Assembly: GCA_965200685.1 (NCBI GenBank)
Contig: OZ241379.1
Location: 1,674,001 to 1,738,000, forward strand
Source of the DNA: Bin5 sp965200685
GTDB taxonomy: Bacteria > Chloroflexota > Anaerolineae > Caldilineales > Caldilineaceae
DNA length: 64,000 bases
Direction of reading: 5' to 3'
Below are positions 32,136-41,260 of the stretch, in pieces. The notes beneath the pieces are model-generated. The model ran no database searches. It saw only the letters and a list, made by a program, of their open reading frames with translations, and was not told the DNA's origin. Every line of letters begins with the position of its first letter. Position 1 is the first letter of the stretch. Made by a program: the position numbers and the translations under genes.

Positions 32136-32948
32136 TTACCGCCGCACAAGGGGCAGAAAGATGGACACATCGGGGGATAAAGTTGGCGTAGCTATGGGTA
32201 GGGCGGTCGGTGTGGGTGTTGCATCGCAGAGCAATAATCTAAGCTCTGCTAGGTCATTATGAGTAACACGGGTTAAGGCATTCGGTATACATCCACTTAG
32301 TGGGTTACTGGCGAGGCGCAAATCATACAGATTGGAGAGATTGCCCAATTCTGCAGGGATGCTGCCCGTTAGTTCGTTGTGGCTGAGATCCAACCCCTGC
32401 AGCTGGGAAAGGTTGCCCAACTCTGTAGGGATACTGCCCGTCAGTTCGTTGTAGCCGAGGTACAACGACTGCAGATGGGAAAGGTTGCCTAACGTAGAAG
32501 GAATGCCGCCCGTCAGACCACCGCTGAGGGACAATCTCTGCAGATGAGAGAGATTGCCCAATTCTGTAGGAATACTGCCCATCAGGGCACCGAGTGCTAA
32601 TTCTGTCACACGAGAGCAGGAAACAATGACACCCTCCCATAGAACCATGGGTGTCGTTGCTCTCCAGTTCAGTGAGACTGTGCCAGCTAGAGTCTCCTTG
32701 ATCCCCAAGAGCGTTACACAATCCCTGACCAAGCCGAGATTGTTTCCCGGATCTGAAATAATGATACCATTGGAACACGCTGCCTCTGGTGTTGTTGCCT
32801 GCGCCGCTACAGGGGCAGGCGCGCTGGCGACCAGCCAGCCGCTTATCGCAAGTGCAGCCACTCGGAAGATGATGGCTGACAGGTCAATATCTATAGCACC
32901 AAAGTCTGTTATACAGTTACCCACTGCAGTTACTGCCTCTCTCATCAT
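32136..32948 (-). CDS. Secreted leucine-rich repeat protein with FLPLVRR C-terminus
   Basis: 270 residues. A hydrophobic signal segment at about 27-48 (IIFRVAALAISGWLVASAPAP) ends near AAQA. The next part (ACSNGIIISDP, VRDCVTLLGIKETLAG, LNWRATTPMVLWEGVIVS) is the same cap as in the LRR protein at 17642. About four to five plant-type LRRs (LTGSIPTELGNLSxLQxLxL) and a cysteine-containing end cap follow. After a Thr/Pro-rich linker the protein ends in SIFLPLVRR, a short C-terminal signature I associate with exported Chloroflexota proteins. It is probably displayed on the surface. Several start codons are possible in the first 20 residues. Confidence 0.8.
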   Translation of the reverse strand: MMREAVTAVGNCITDFGAIDIDLSAIIFRVAALAISGWLVASAPAPVAAQATTPEAACSNGIIISDPGNNLGLVRDCVTLLGIKETLAGTVSLNWRATTPMVLWEGVIVSCSRVTELALGALMGSIPTELGNLSHLQRLSLSGGLTGGIPSTLGNLSHLQSLYLGYNELTGSIPTELGNLSQLQGLDLSHNELTGSIPAELGNLSNLYDLRLASNPLSGCIPNALTRVTHNDLAELRLLLCDATPTPTALPIATPTLSPDVSIFLPLVRR

Positions 32949-33154
32949 TGAAATCTTTCCTTATATGATTATACGCTTTGCCAGCATAGCCGCAGTGTTG
33001 GGCAGGTATGGCCTGCTTGGGTCTAGCCGGATTTTAAGCGATAGGTACGATTGGAAATTTCGCTTAGCACAGGGTACACTTCCTGCTGCAGCCAACAACC
33101 CAATGCTAGGCACGCCCTCAAGTGGCACGCCATTTACCTAGCTAGGAAAGCAAC

Positions 33155-34618
33155 ATGCCTATTCGTATACGCAACGCAGAGATCCACATCCTCAACATGC
33201 ACAACCGCATGCCTTTCCGGTATGGCATCGTCACCATGACCGCATTACCCCATGTCTTTCTGCAACTGCAGATGGATGTAGATGGCACACAAGCGCACGG
33301 GACCGCCGCCGAAGGGCTGGCCCCCAAATGGTTTACCAAGATCCCCGATTCGTCAACAGCCCAAGACATCGCCGAGATGCTGGACGTGATCCAGGTGGCC
33401 TGTCGCCATGCCCGCACCCTTAGGGAGGCCGCATCGGCCTTTGACCTGTGGCAGGCCATCTATCAAGCCCAGATGGCCTGGGCCGAAGGCACGAGCTATC
33501 CACCGCTCCTGTGGGCTTTCGGCGTTTCCCTAGTAGAGCGGGCGATCATTGACGGCGTTTGCCGGGCAAGGGGAACGACTTTCGCCCAGGCCGTGCGCGC
33601 CAACAACCTAGGGATCCGCCTAGACGGTCTGCGCCCAGAACTGGCTGGGCAGACCCCGGCAGACCTGCTGCCCGCAGAGCCACTAGATCGCATTGTCGTT
33701 CGGCACACAGTCGGCCTGATCGACCCCCTCACCGATGACGAAATCAGGCCAGCAGATCGGGTTGATGATGGATTGCCCCAGTCCTTAGCCGCCTCGATCC
33801 GGACCTACGGATTGAGCCATTTTAAGATAAAAATCGGCGGCGACATTGACTCGGACAGGACACGGCTGCAGCGCATCGCCGGCCTGCTGGACGAACTAGG
33901 CGTTGATTATTGCTACACCCTTGATGGCAACGAAACCTATCACAATGTCGCAGACTTCCGCGCACTGTGGGAAGGGTTACACGCGGACCCAGGCCTGCAC
34001 AGCTTTCTGCAACGGCTGATCTTCGTTGAGCAACCCTTCCATCGGGACATCGCCCTGAATGCAGAGGTAGGCAGTGCCCTGCGGGCCTGGCATACACGCC
34101 CAGCGATTATCATTGACGAATCAGACGGGGAGCTGTCCAGCCTGCCCATTGCCCTAGAAAATGGCTATGTGGGCACTAGCCACAAGAACTGTAAAGGCAT
34201 CTTCAAAGGCATCGCCAACACCTGCCTTATTCGCCAGCGACAGCACCAGGACCCCGGCCGACCATACACAATCAGCGGTGAAGACCTTTGTAACTTGGGG
34301 CCGGTCGCCCTGCTAGAGGACCTAGCTGTGCTGGCCACCCTCGGTATCGAACACGCCGAACGGAACGGGCATCACTACTTTGCCGGCCTCTCCATGCTGC
34401 CAGACGACCTGCAAGCCCAGATGTTGGCCGCGCACAGTGATCTCTACCGCGGGCATACAACGCCCAATGGCAAAACCTTTCCCACCCTGTCCATTAAAAA
34501 CGGCAGTGTCGCCGTAGGCAGTGTCACGGCCGCGCCCTTTGGCCCCGCCCTCGATCTGGACCTATCCCGCTTTACACCAGTCGATGAGTGGGACTACGCG
34601 TCACTGGGATTGGAATGA
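33155..34618 (+). CDS. Enolase-superfamily protein (mandelate racemase/muconate lactonizing type)
   Basis: 487 residues. An N-terminal capping domain (about 1-130) precedes the barrel. Active-site residues can be followed in order: Lys224 and Lys226 in HFKIKIGGD, metal ligands Asp257 (TLDGNE), Glu292 (FVEQP) and Asp321 (IDESDGE), and Lys344 in TSHKNCKGIFKG. The set supports a functional metal-dependent enzyme that abstracts the proton alpha to a carboxylate, as acid-sugar dehydratases and racemases do. The chain is about 100 residues longer than common members, mostly between 150 and 215 and at the C-terminus. The substrate is unknown. It stands alone, with AGGAAAG upstream of the ATG. Confidence 0.8.
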   Translation: MPIRIRNAEIHILNMHNRMPFRYGIVTMTALPHVFLQLQMDVDGTQAHGTAAEGLAPKWFTKIPDSSTAQDIAEMLDVIQVACRHARTLREAASAFDLWQAIYQAQMAWAEGTSYPPLLWAFGVSLVERAIIDGVCRARGTTFAQAVRANNLGIRLDGLRPELAGQTPADLLPAEPLDRIVVRHTVGLIDPLTDDEIRPADRVDDGLPQSLAASIRTYGLSHFKIKIGGDIDSDRTRLQRIAGLLDELGVDYCYTLDGNETYHNVADFRALWEGLHADPGLHSFLQRLIFVEQPFHRDIALNAEVGSALRAWHTRPAIIIDESDGELSSLPIALENGYVGTSHKNCKGIFKGIANTCLIRQRQHQDPGRPYTISGEDLCNLGPVALLEDLAVLATLGIEHAERNGHHYFAGLSMLPDDLQAQMLAAHSDLYRGHTTPNGKTFPTLSIKNGSVAVGSVTAAPFGPALDLDLSRFTPVDEWDYASLGLE

Positions 34619-34798
34619 AGGAATCGCCTAATGAAATCTTCCATCCCTATCACCTGTGCAGGCTGGAGACGCCGCTAACCTCTGCGATGTACGACCGCAA
34701 CTTTACGGGGTTGTCCGTGTTTTTATCATAGCAATACCAGTGGCCACGAACTGCCGTGTACCGGTCACTGCCATGAGCCACTTCAGTTCTTACGTTCT

Positions 34799-36223
34799 AT
34801 GACATCGTCAACCGCATCACAAAGGTCTGATCCCGTCTCGGAACAGGGGGCGGAGCAGCCAACGCCGGTCGATCAACTCCAGTTACAGCGCAACAGAGAG
34901 AGCACAGCAACGGATACCGCATGGAATGAATCGACCAAGAGAACGGTTCTGGTTGTTTTGCTGATCATTTGCGCGCTCATTTTCTGGGTCAGCCGCCCGG
35001 TTCTACCTATCCTGATTTTGGCGTGGATCGTCTCCTATCTGCTCAGCCCCATTGTTGATACCTGTCAACGGCTGCGTATTCCCCGCAGTGTGAGTACCAT
35101 TATCCTCTACCTGCTGTTCCTCTTTCTGCTGATTTTGGCCCCTGTTCTCCTTGCACCTATCCTGCTCAATCAGCTCACGGCTCTCTATTTTGTCGTTCCA
35201 ACAGCAACAGACGATTTCGTGCGCTTTCTACAGGATTCTGTCACCACTCTTCCCACCACTGTCAAAGTCCTCGGTCTTGATATTACGCTTGAGGGGATCG
35301 TCGGGGAGATTCAACAGGCATTTGCTGGTGAATTTGCCCTAGAGCTCTTTCCCAGCACTACCCAGCAATTTCTGAATTACCTCAACCAGCTTCTGAGCAC
35401 AGCCACGAATATCGTCGGCGGTACCGCCACAATCGGCTCATTCCTTGTCGGCGGCATCCTCAATGCAGTTCTTTTCCTGCTGTTTCTCTTCTTTCTGAGT
35501 CTGTATATGACGAAGGACGCTCCCTTGATCCGGCAATATGTGGAAGATCTGTTCCCAGCCGAGTATTATTCAGAAGGTGTTGCGCTCATGCGACAGATCA
35601 GTCGTATCTGGAACTCCTTCTTTCGTGGGCAGTTCATCCTCTCCTTATCGATCGGCGTGGCTACCTATATTTCTCTGAGTCTGATGGGGATGCCGGGTGC
35701 CTTGATTCTGGGGATTCTAGCCGGTTCTCTGGAGATTTTGCCGACTATCGGCCCAGTTCTGGCGATGATCCCAGCAGTGATCATCGCCCTCATTCAGGGG
35801 AGTTCTACCCTCGATCTGAGCAATCTGAACTTCGCACTCCTAACAATCGGTGTCTACTTTGTGATTCAACAGTTGGAGCATCAGATACTCGTCCCCCGTA
35901 TTATCGGCACGAGCGTTCATTTACATCCGATTGTGGTGCTGTGTGGGGTGGTGGTAGGCGCGAGTATCGGGGGAATCTTGGGCGCATTTCTCGCCGCGCC
36001 GGTCATCGCGAGTTTACGGCTAGTCGGCAGCTATCTGCATGCCAAACTGCTGGACTACCCACCTTTCAGTGAAAATCGGCCGGCCAGACAGGCGCAATCA
36101 GGCATCATCTATCGGCGGGTCGTGGTTCCCGAGCCACTGCCGCAAGAGGTCAAAGCGGAAGAAGATCCACAGGCGGAAACACCTGTGGAGAGCAGTTATT
36201 CGCCCATCTCTACGAACCTCTAG
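34799..36223 (+). CDS. AI-2E/PerM family membrane transporter
   Basis: 474 residues. About 50 polar residues precede the membrane domain: TM segments near 56-72, 75-95, 100-125, 205-235, 280-310 (FILSLSIGVATYISLSLMGMPGALILGIL), 315-335, 345-365 and 380-410. GSLEILPTIGPVLAMIPA is the conserved family segment. The soluble loop between TM3 and TM4 and a polar C-terminal tail are typical. Members have been linked to efflux of small molecules such as autoinducer-2 or to Na+/H+ exchange. The ATG at 34799 lacks a ribosome site. The gene converges on tsaD with overlapping ends (stop at 36223, tsaD stop at 36210). Confidence 0.85.
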   Translation: MTSSTASQRSDPVSEQGAEQPTPVDQLQLQRNRESTATDTAWNESTKRTVLVVLLIICALIFWVSRPVLPILILAWIVSYLLSPIVDTCQRLRIPRSVSTIILYLLFLFLLILAPVLLAPILLNQLTALYFVVPTATDDFVRFLQDSVTTLPTTVKVLGLDITLEGIVGEIQQAFAGEFALELFPSTTQQFLNYLNQLLSTATNIVGGTATIGSFLVGGILNAVLFLLFLFFLSLYMTKDAPLIRQYVEDLFPAEYYSEGVALMRQISRIWNSFFRGQFILSLSIGVATYISLSLMGMPGALILGILAGSLEILPTIGPVLAMIPAVIIALIQGSSTLDLSNLNFALLTIGVYFVIQQLEHQILVPRIIGTSVHLHPIVVLCGVVVGASIGGILGAFLAAPVIASLRLVGSYLHAKLLDYPPFSENRPARQAQSGIIYRRVVVPEPLPQEVKAEEDPQAETPVESSYSPISTNL

Positions 36224-37280
36224 GATTCGTCAACGGCAAATTTGCATATACATCCAAGGCGAGGGGGTCGTCCGTGCTCGGTTCGCTGAACTGTCGGCGA
36301 AAATATGCCGCTGCGCCAATCATGGCTGCATTGTCGGTACAGAGAAAAAGAGGCGGTCGCTGGAGAGGTATATTCATCTTTCCAAAACGCTGTTCAGCCG
36401 CTTGGCGCAAGGCACTGTTGGCCGCGACCCCTCCACAGATACATACTTGCCGTACGCCAAAGATCGCGGCTGCATCGGCTGTTTTTTCCACCAGTACATC
36501 CACCACGGCCATCTGAAAGCCGGCCGCAATATCGGCTGCTGTCTGCGTTTGTCGGGGATCCATCCCTTCCCGTTCGAGTTGCCGAGTCAGTGTCAGAACC
36601 GCTGTCTTCAGGCCGGAGAAGCTGAAATTGAAGCGGTGCTGGCCACGGTTACGCACTAGGGGGCGGGGCAGGTGAAAGCGGTTCACATCTCCTTTTTTCG
36701 CTGCTGTCTGAATGGCCGGGCCACCTGGGTAGCCCAAGGCCAGCAGCCGCGCAACTTTATCAAAGGCTTCCCCAGCTGCATCGTCCAATGTCGCGCCCAA
36801 TAGCCGATAACGACAGTGCCCTTCCATCAGCACCAGCTCCGTATGACCGCCAGAAACGATCAAACACAGGGTCGGGAAGATGTCCTGCGCGCCATCCTGT
36901 TCCTGCCTGTGGATCCAATTGCTGTAGACATGCCCTTCCAAATGGTTGACCGCAACCAGCGGCAGGCCACTGGAGAAGACCAGTCCTTTGGCCAGATTCA
37001 CCCCGACCAGAAGGCTGCCTGCCAGGCCCGGCCCATGGGTGACAGCAATGGCGTCCAATTGGCGCACGTGGGCAATCGCGGCTTGCGTCAGAACATCCTC
37101 AATCACGGTCTGGATTGCCAGTACATGCTGGCGGCTGGCGACTTCCGGATAGATGCCGCCGAAGCGTCGGTGGAGTTCAATCTGGCTGGCAACCCGATTG
37201 CCGAGTATCACACGGCCATCCGCGACGATAGCGGCCGCTGTCTCATCGCAACTGGTCTCAATAGCGAGAATACGTGTCAC
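36210..37280 (-). CDS. tsaD: tRNA N6-adenosine threonylcarbamoyltransferase
   Basis: Catalytic subunit for t6A37 formation on ANN-decoding tRNAs. The product is 356 residues of the ASKHA fold with ILAIETSCDETAAA at the N-terminus, HGPGLAGSLLVGVNLAKGL, the metal-binding VNHLEGHVYS, SGGHTELV and CGGVAANSALR. The GTG start at 37280 overlaps the stop of the upstream wecA-like gene (GTGA), indicating translational coupling; a further GTG at 37328 lies inside that gene. TsaB/TsaE partners are not in the window. Confidence 0.95.
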   Translation of the reverse strand: MTRILAIETSCDETAAAIVADGRVILGNRVASQIELHRRFGGIYPEVASRQHVLAIQTVIEDVLTQAAIAHVRQLDAIAVTHGPGLAGSLLVGVNLAKGLVFSSGLPLVAVNHLEGHVYSNWIHRQEQDGAQDIFPTLCLIVSGGHTELVLMEGHCRYRLLGATLDDAAGEAFDKVARLLALGYPGGPAIQTAAKKGDVNRFHLPRPLVRNRGQHRFNFSFSGLKTAVLTLTRQLEREGMDPRQTQTAADIAAGFQMAVVDVLVEKTADAAAIFGVRQVCICGGVAANSALRQAAEQRFGKMNIPLQRPPLFLCTDNAAMIGAAAYFRRQFSEPSTDDPLALDVYANLPLTNPRGS

Positions 37281-38374
37281 TCCTCCGCCCTCATCTTCTG
37301 ATCTGCGCTGTTGGCGCGGGCTGCCCACGCCAGCACAGCTAGGCCAACGAGAGCCAACCCGATCAGGGCCACCAGCTTATAGAGGCGATCATCTAGCAGC
37401 AGCGTCAGACCACCGAACAAGGCACAGAAGGCCCAATATCCAGCCACAATTGTACGTTCGTCCAGGCCCATGTCCTGCAGCCGAAAGTGTAGATGATCCC
37501 GGCCACCCTGGCCCAAGGAAATACCCCGCCGTAAACGGTTGTAGAAAATCCATGCCACATCCAGAATCGGCAGGCCGAGGATCAGAAGAACCGTTGCCAG
37601 CCTGGCCCCGCCGATAATTCCCAATGCGGCCAGAACAAATCCTAAGAAGAAACTGCCGCTGCTTCCCATGAATACCCGGGCTGGGACAAAATTAAAGCCC
37701 ATAAACCCCAAAGCTGTCCCAAGCAATGCCAGCGGCAGCATGGCCACGCTCAGTTGCGGAGGCCGGATGACAAAAATCATATGAAGGGCGAGAATCGCGC
37801 AGAAGATGACAGTCACACCGGCAACCAGCCCATTCAGGCCGTCAAGAAAATTGACTGTGTTCATCATTCCCATAAACCAAAAGAGAGTCAAAGGCATGAC
37901 CAACCACCAGGGAAATCCATCCGCGCCGAAAAGAAAATCACTGCCGAATGGATTGTTGATATGCTTAATGAAGATCAGGCCGGTGATAGCGATCAGGCCG
38001 GCAATGGCTTGAATCAGATATTGGGGCAGCGCGGCGAATTCGTAGCGGTCGTCAAGAAAACCGGCAAGCGTACAAAAGGCCCCGCCCATCAGCAAAGCGA
38101 GAAGGCGACGGCCCTCTTTCGGGTCGTTGCGAGGCGGCAACCAAGATAGATCAAGGTTTGACGGCAGGATCAGCGGCAGCAAGAGAATGCCTAGGACTGT
38201 CAGGGTAAACGCAGCGAAAATCGCCAGGCCACCGGTACGGGGAATCACACCCTCATGTTTGCGCCGACCGCCAGGCCGGTCCACCAAGTCGAGCCGATAG
38301 CCGACCTGTGCAGCCATAGGCGTAAGGAGAACCGCGAGGATCAAAGCAGCCAGCAGAATTGAGAGATAAAACAC
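37277..38374 (-). CDS. Undecaprenyl-phosphate glycosyl-1-phosphate transferase (WecA/TagO/MraY family)
   Basis: 365 residues with about ten membrane helices. The catalytic loops are visible: GFLDDRYEFAALPQ with the Mg-binding Asp pair, NTVNFLDGLNGLVAGV, and the GSSGSFFLGFVLAALGI segment. These enzymes load a sugar-1-phosphate (typically GlcNAc-1-P) on undecaprenyl phosphate to start cell-wall or surface polysaccharides. MraY is less likely because the sequence follows the WecA/TagO pattern. The start is set at GTG 38374, three bases after the asnS stop; an open frame extends into asnS. The order asnS - wecA-like - tsaD is tightly packed and probably one transcript. Confidence 0.87.
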   Translation of the reverse strand: MFYLSILLAALILAVLLTPMAAQVGYRLDLVDRPGGRRKHEGVIPRTGGLAIFAAFTLTVLGILLLPLILPSNLDLSWLPPRNDPKEGRRLLALLMGGAFCTLAGFLDDRYEFAALPQYLIQAIAGLIAITGLIFIKHINNPFGSDFLFGADGFPWWLVMPLTLFWFMGMMNTVNFLDGLNGLVAGVTVIFCAILALHMIFVIRPPQLSVAMLPLALLGTALGFMGFNFVPARVFMGSSGSFFLGFVLAALGIIGGARLATVLLILGLPILDVAWIFYNRLRRGISLGQGGRDHLHFRLQDMGLDERTIVAGYWAFCALFGGLTLLLDDRLYKLVALIGLALVGLAVLAWAARANSADQKMRAEE

Positions 38375-38376
38375 CG

Positions 38377-39720
38377 TTACGGATGCATAGAACTGAGGGT
38401 GCGAGGAAAGGCAATCGCCTCCCGTAGGTGAGAAATGCCGCAAATCCAAGCAACTGTGCGCTCTACTCCTAGCCCAAAACCGCTGTGAACCACCGTACCA
38501 TATCTGCGAAGGTCAATGTACCAATCATACGCTTCCATGGGCAGACCATGCGCCTTGATCCCTGCGACCAACTTGTCGACATCGGCCATACGCTCGCTGC
38601 CACCGGTGATCTCGCCATACCCTTCTGGGGCCAGCAGATCAACGCTGCGGCAGACTTCCGGTCGCTCCGCTTCCGCCTCCATATAAAAGGCTTTCACCTG
38701 GGTTGGGTAGTGATGCACGAAGACCGGTTTGTCGAACTGGGCGGCAATATAGGTTTCATGGGGGCTACCAAAATCCTCACCCCATTCGATCTGGGGAACT
38801 TTGTCCTCGTAACCAGGGACCAGCTCGCCGGCGGCCGCGGCCTGGTTGATCAATGCCACTGCCTCGTCGTAATGGATGCGTGGGAAGCTGGGCATCACCC
38901 GTGCCAAGGAGGATGTGTCCCGCTCCAGTACTTTCAATTCTTCCACATTTTCCTCAAGACAACGTTGAATGATAGAACTGACGAACTGCTCTTCGATATC
39001 CATCAGCCCATTCAGGTCACAGAAAGCGACCTCCGGTTCCACCATCCAGAATTCCTGCAGATGACGACGGGTTTTGCTTTTCTCCGCGCGAAAAGTCGGC
39101 CCGAAGCAGTAGACTTTGCCAAAGGCGAGGATATTAGCCTCATTGTAGAGTTGCCCTGTTTGGGCTAGATAGGCCGGCTCACCATGGAAATCGATGGCAA
39201 AGAGTGTGGTTGTGCCTTCGGCCGCGTTGGGGGTTAGGATCGGGGTATCTACGTTCAGGAAGCCGTTGCTGTCCAGCCAATCCCGAATGGCACGGATGAC
39301 CGTTGCCCGCACCCGTAAGACAGCCCACTGCCGGGTGGAGCGAATCCACAGATGGCGGTTCTTTATCAGAAATTCGATGCCATGATCTTTTGGTTGAATT
39401 GGGTACTCATCCGCGATCTGAACCGCTTCTACATCGGTCACGTCCAATTCATAGCCGCCGGGAACGCCCGGTGCGCGCGCGTCCGCCTTGACAATGCCTG
39501 TGATCCGCAAACTGCTTTCTTGGGTCAGTTTGCGGGCGATATCAAAGGCTTGCAGGCTGACATTTTTTTTGAATACGACCGCTTGACAAATGCCACTCCC
39601 ATCACGCACTTGAAGAAATTGAAGCCGCCCTTTGCCGGTTTTGGCGTAGAGCCAGCCCTCTAGTGTCACTGTCTCGTCCTCATGTGCGGACATCTGCCGA
39701 ATCGTGATTGTTTTGTTCAC
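38377..39720 (-). CDS. asnS: Asparaginyl-tRNA synthetase
   Basis: Class II synthetase charging tRNA-Asn. The product is 447 residues. An OB-fold anticodon domain (VTLEGWLYAKTGKGRLQFLQ, about 18-37) comes first. The catalytic domain has motif 1 around LDSNGFLNVDTPILTPNAAEG, motif 2 CFGPTFRAEKSKTRRHLQEF and motif 3 GFGLGVERTVAWICG. The GFGLG/ERTV form and the absence of the AspRS GAD insertion support AsnS. The start is GTG 39720 with GAGGA eight bases upstream. It heads the leftward asnS - wecA-like - tsaD group. Confidence 0.93.
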   Translation of the reverse strand: MNKTITIRQMSAHEDETVTLEGWLYAKTGKGRLQFLQVRDGSGICQAVVFKKNVSLQAFDIARKLTQESSLRITGIVKADARAPGVPGGYELDVTDVEAVQIADEYPIQPKDHGIEFLIKNRHLWIRSTRQWAVLRVRATVIRAIRDWLDSNGFLNVDTPILTPNAAEGTTTLFAIDFHGEPAYLAQTGQLYNEANILAFGKVYCFGPTFRAEKSKTRRHLQEFWMVEPEVAFCDLNGLMDIEEQFVSSIIQRCLEENVEELKVLERDTSSLARVMPSFPRIHYDEAVALINQAAAAGELVPGYEDKVPQIEWGEDFGSPHETYIAAQFDKPVFVHHYPTQVKAFYMEAEAERPEVCRSVDLLAPEGYGEITGGSERMADVDKLVAGIKAHGLPMEAYDWYIDLRRYGTVVHSGFGLGVERTVAWICGISHLREAIAFPRTLSSMHP

Positions 39721-39766
39721 AAGTTTAGTCCTCTAACTGTAGTAGAGCGTGAAGCGTGGAGAACAG

Positions 39767-40204
39767 TTACTTGCCACTGTTGTTCGCAAACCATTCATCC
39801 AACTGACGCCCGATGCTCTCCAACAGATGGTCCATGTCCGGTTGCGGAGTATCGCTAGTTGCAGAGAGATCGAGCGTATGATCCGCATAGAAATCTCCGC
39901 CGGCACCTTCCTTATAGGCCGGACGGATCACATGTGTGTAAATATAGACATCTGTTGGTGGTTGGGAGTCCTCTTCGTGTGGGACTGTCTTCTCAGGCGT
40001 GCGGTCCGGGCGGTTGTTGCGCCGCCGGGAAGACCTGCGTCGGTTCGCCGTGCGTCTGCGATTTTGTCCTTTTACAGGCGCACCCTGTGTTGGCTGTTCC
40101 TCGCCATCCTGTTCTATGCCCGCTACGTCCTTCGCGCGCCGACGGCGGAAATAACGTCGCTTGCTAGCCTTGCCTCTACTCTGCTTTTTGCTGTTGGTTG
40201 CCAT
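39767..40204 (-). CDS. Small basic protein of unknown function
   Basis: 145 residues. The first 70 are very rich in Arg/Lys (RGKASKRRYFRRRRAKD, RRRSSRRRNN) and probably bind nucleic acid or are disordered. The C-terminal half (TDVYIYTHVIRPAYKEGAGG, DMDHLLESIGRQLDEWF) is more structured and may be a small domain. The opposite strand also has an open frame here (39749-40225), but the minus strand agrees with its neighbours. No homologue is recognised. Confidence 0.55.
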   Translation of the reverse strand: MATNSKKQSRGKASKRRYFRRRRAKDVAGIEQDGEEQPTQGAPVKGQNRRRTANRRRSSRRRNNRPDRTPEKTVPHEEDSQPPTDVYIYTHVIRPAYKEGAGGDFYADHTLDLSATSDTPQPDMDHLLESIGRQLDEWFANNSGK

Positions 40205-40236
40205 AGTTTGTTATCACTAACGTGACCCGTTCCTTA

Positions 40237-40986
40237 CTAGGGTGCCTCTGTGTCTGCAATCCGTGTACTGTCCGGGTTGCGTAAGATCGCTGTCGAGCTA
40301 TCTGCCCAGACCGGCGCACTCAAGCCCCAGTAACGATTGAGACTGTTGTCTTGTCCGTTGCCTGTATACAGACGGATACCACTGCCAGGGAAGAGTGGGA
40401 CACTGCCAAAGGTATAGATCGGCCCGCCGTCCCGGCTGATGGTCCATCCCTGTAGATTGACAGCGATATCGCTGTCATTCACTACCTGCACGGCCTCTGT
40501 AGCCAAATCCCCAGCATTTTCAATACGTAGTTGCAGAGCATTCGACGTTGCAATAGAGGAATTGCCTACAGATGCACGGATATCAGTTTGAGAGACTGGA
40601 ATGACCAGTCTCTGGCCGCTGAAAACAAAATCCGGATCTGTCAGATTATTGGCCTGCATCAGTTCATCTAGAGTTATACCGAAACGTCCTGCAATGAGCA
40701 AAAGAGTGTCCCCAGGTTCTACTTCGTAGATTTCCGTCTCGCCTGTGTCTGGCTGGGCCGGTGTTGTCGCGGAAGATGTCTGGGGCACCGCCTCCTGTTG
40801 GGATGCCTGCCTGTCAGCCGCTGTCGGCGTTGCGACCAGAACCACCGGTGGCAGCGGTGTAAAGCGCACAGCCAGCTCCTCTAGGCTAGGCTGACGCTGC
40901 TCGGCTAGCCAGACAACAGTCACGGAGATCGCCAGACTGACAAACATGTTGATGAGAATGATAAAAATAAGAATGCGACGATTCAT
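40237..40986 (-). CDS. Membrane-anchored LysM and lamin-tail domain protein
   Basis: 249 residues. An N-terminal transmembrane anchor (RILIFIILINMFVSLAISVT, 4-23) leads to a Pro/Thr-rich spacer. A LysM domain at about 87-131 (YEVEPGDTLLLIAGRFGIT...FSGQRLVIP) is followed by a lamin-tail-like (LTD) domain at about 150-245 (VNLQGWTISRDGGPIYTFG, FPGSGIRLYTGNGQDN, STAILRNPDSTRI). LysM should bind peptidoglycan; LTD domains are found in exported bacterial proteins and are thought to tether DNA, membranes or enzymes. It could be an envelope organiser. There is a weak ribosome site. Confidence 0.82.
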   Translation of the reverse strand: MNRRILIFIILINMFVSLAISVTVVWLAEQRQPSLEELAVRFTPLPPVVLVATPTAADRQASQQEAVPQTSSATTPAQPDTGETEIYEVEPGDTLLLIAGRFGITLDELMQANNLTDPDFVFSGQRLVIPVSQTDIRASVGNSSIATSNALQLRIENAGDLATEAVQVVNDSDIAVNLQGWTISRDGGPIYTFGSVPLFPGSGIRLYTGNGQDNSLNRYWGLSAPVWADSSTAILRNPDSTRIADTEAP

Positions 40987-41260
40987 TGTAACACCAGTGA
41001 CCAGTAAAACAGCAGCGGCATTGGCAGTTATCGGCTACGAGACACAAGATATTGTAGCACAGATCGCCGAATCCATACACTGGAATCTATACACTGATGT
41101 GGTTTGTGGCTGGTGGAGAGGAACTCCATTGGTGCATTCATGGAACGAGACGCCTGCAATGTGGTAAAATAAAGACACTGTACAGATATTTTAACTCTGT
41201 CAGGTTGAGCGTGCAGGCCATCAACCAATAGGTCCGCTAGGCATGTAAAGAAGGAGAACC

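Noticed and set aside
39749..40225. Plus-strand open frame of 158 codons opposite the small basic protein
   Set aside because: Its translation is Arg/Cys/Leu-rich without motifs and it opposes the direction of both flanking genes; the minus-strand frame fits the neighbours better.
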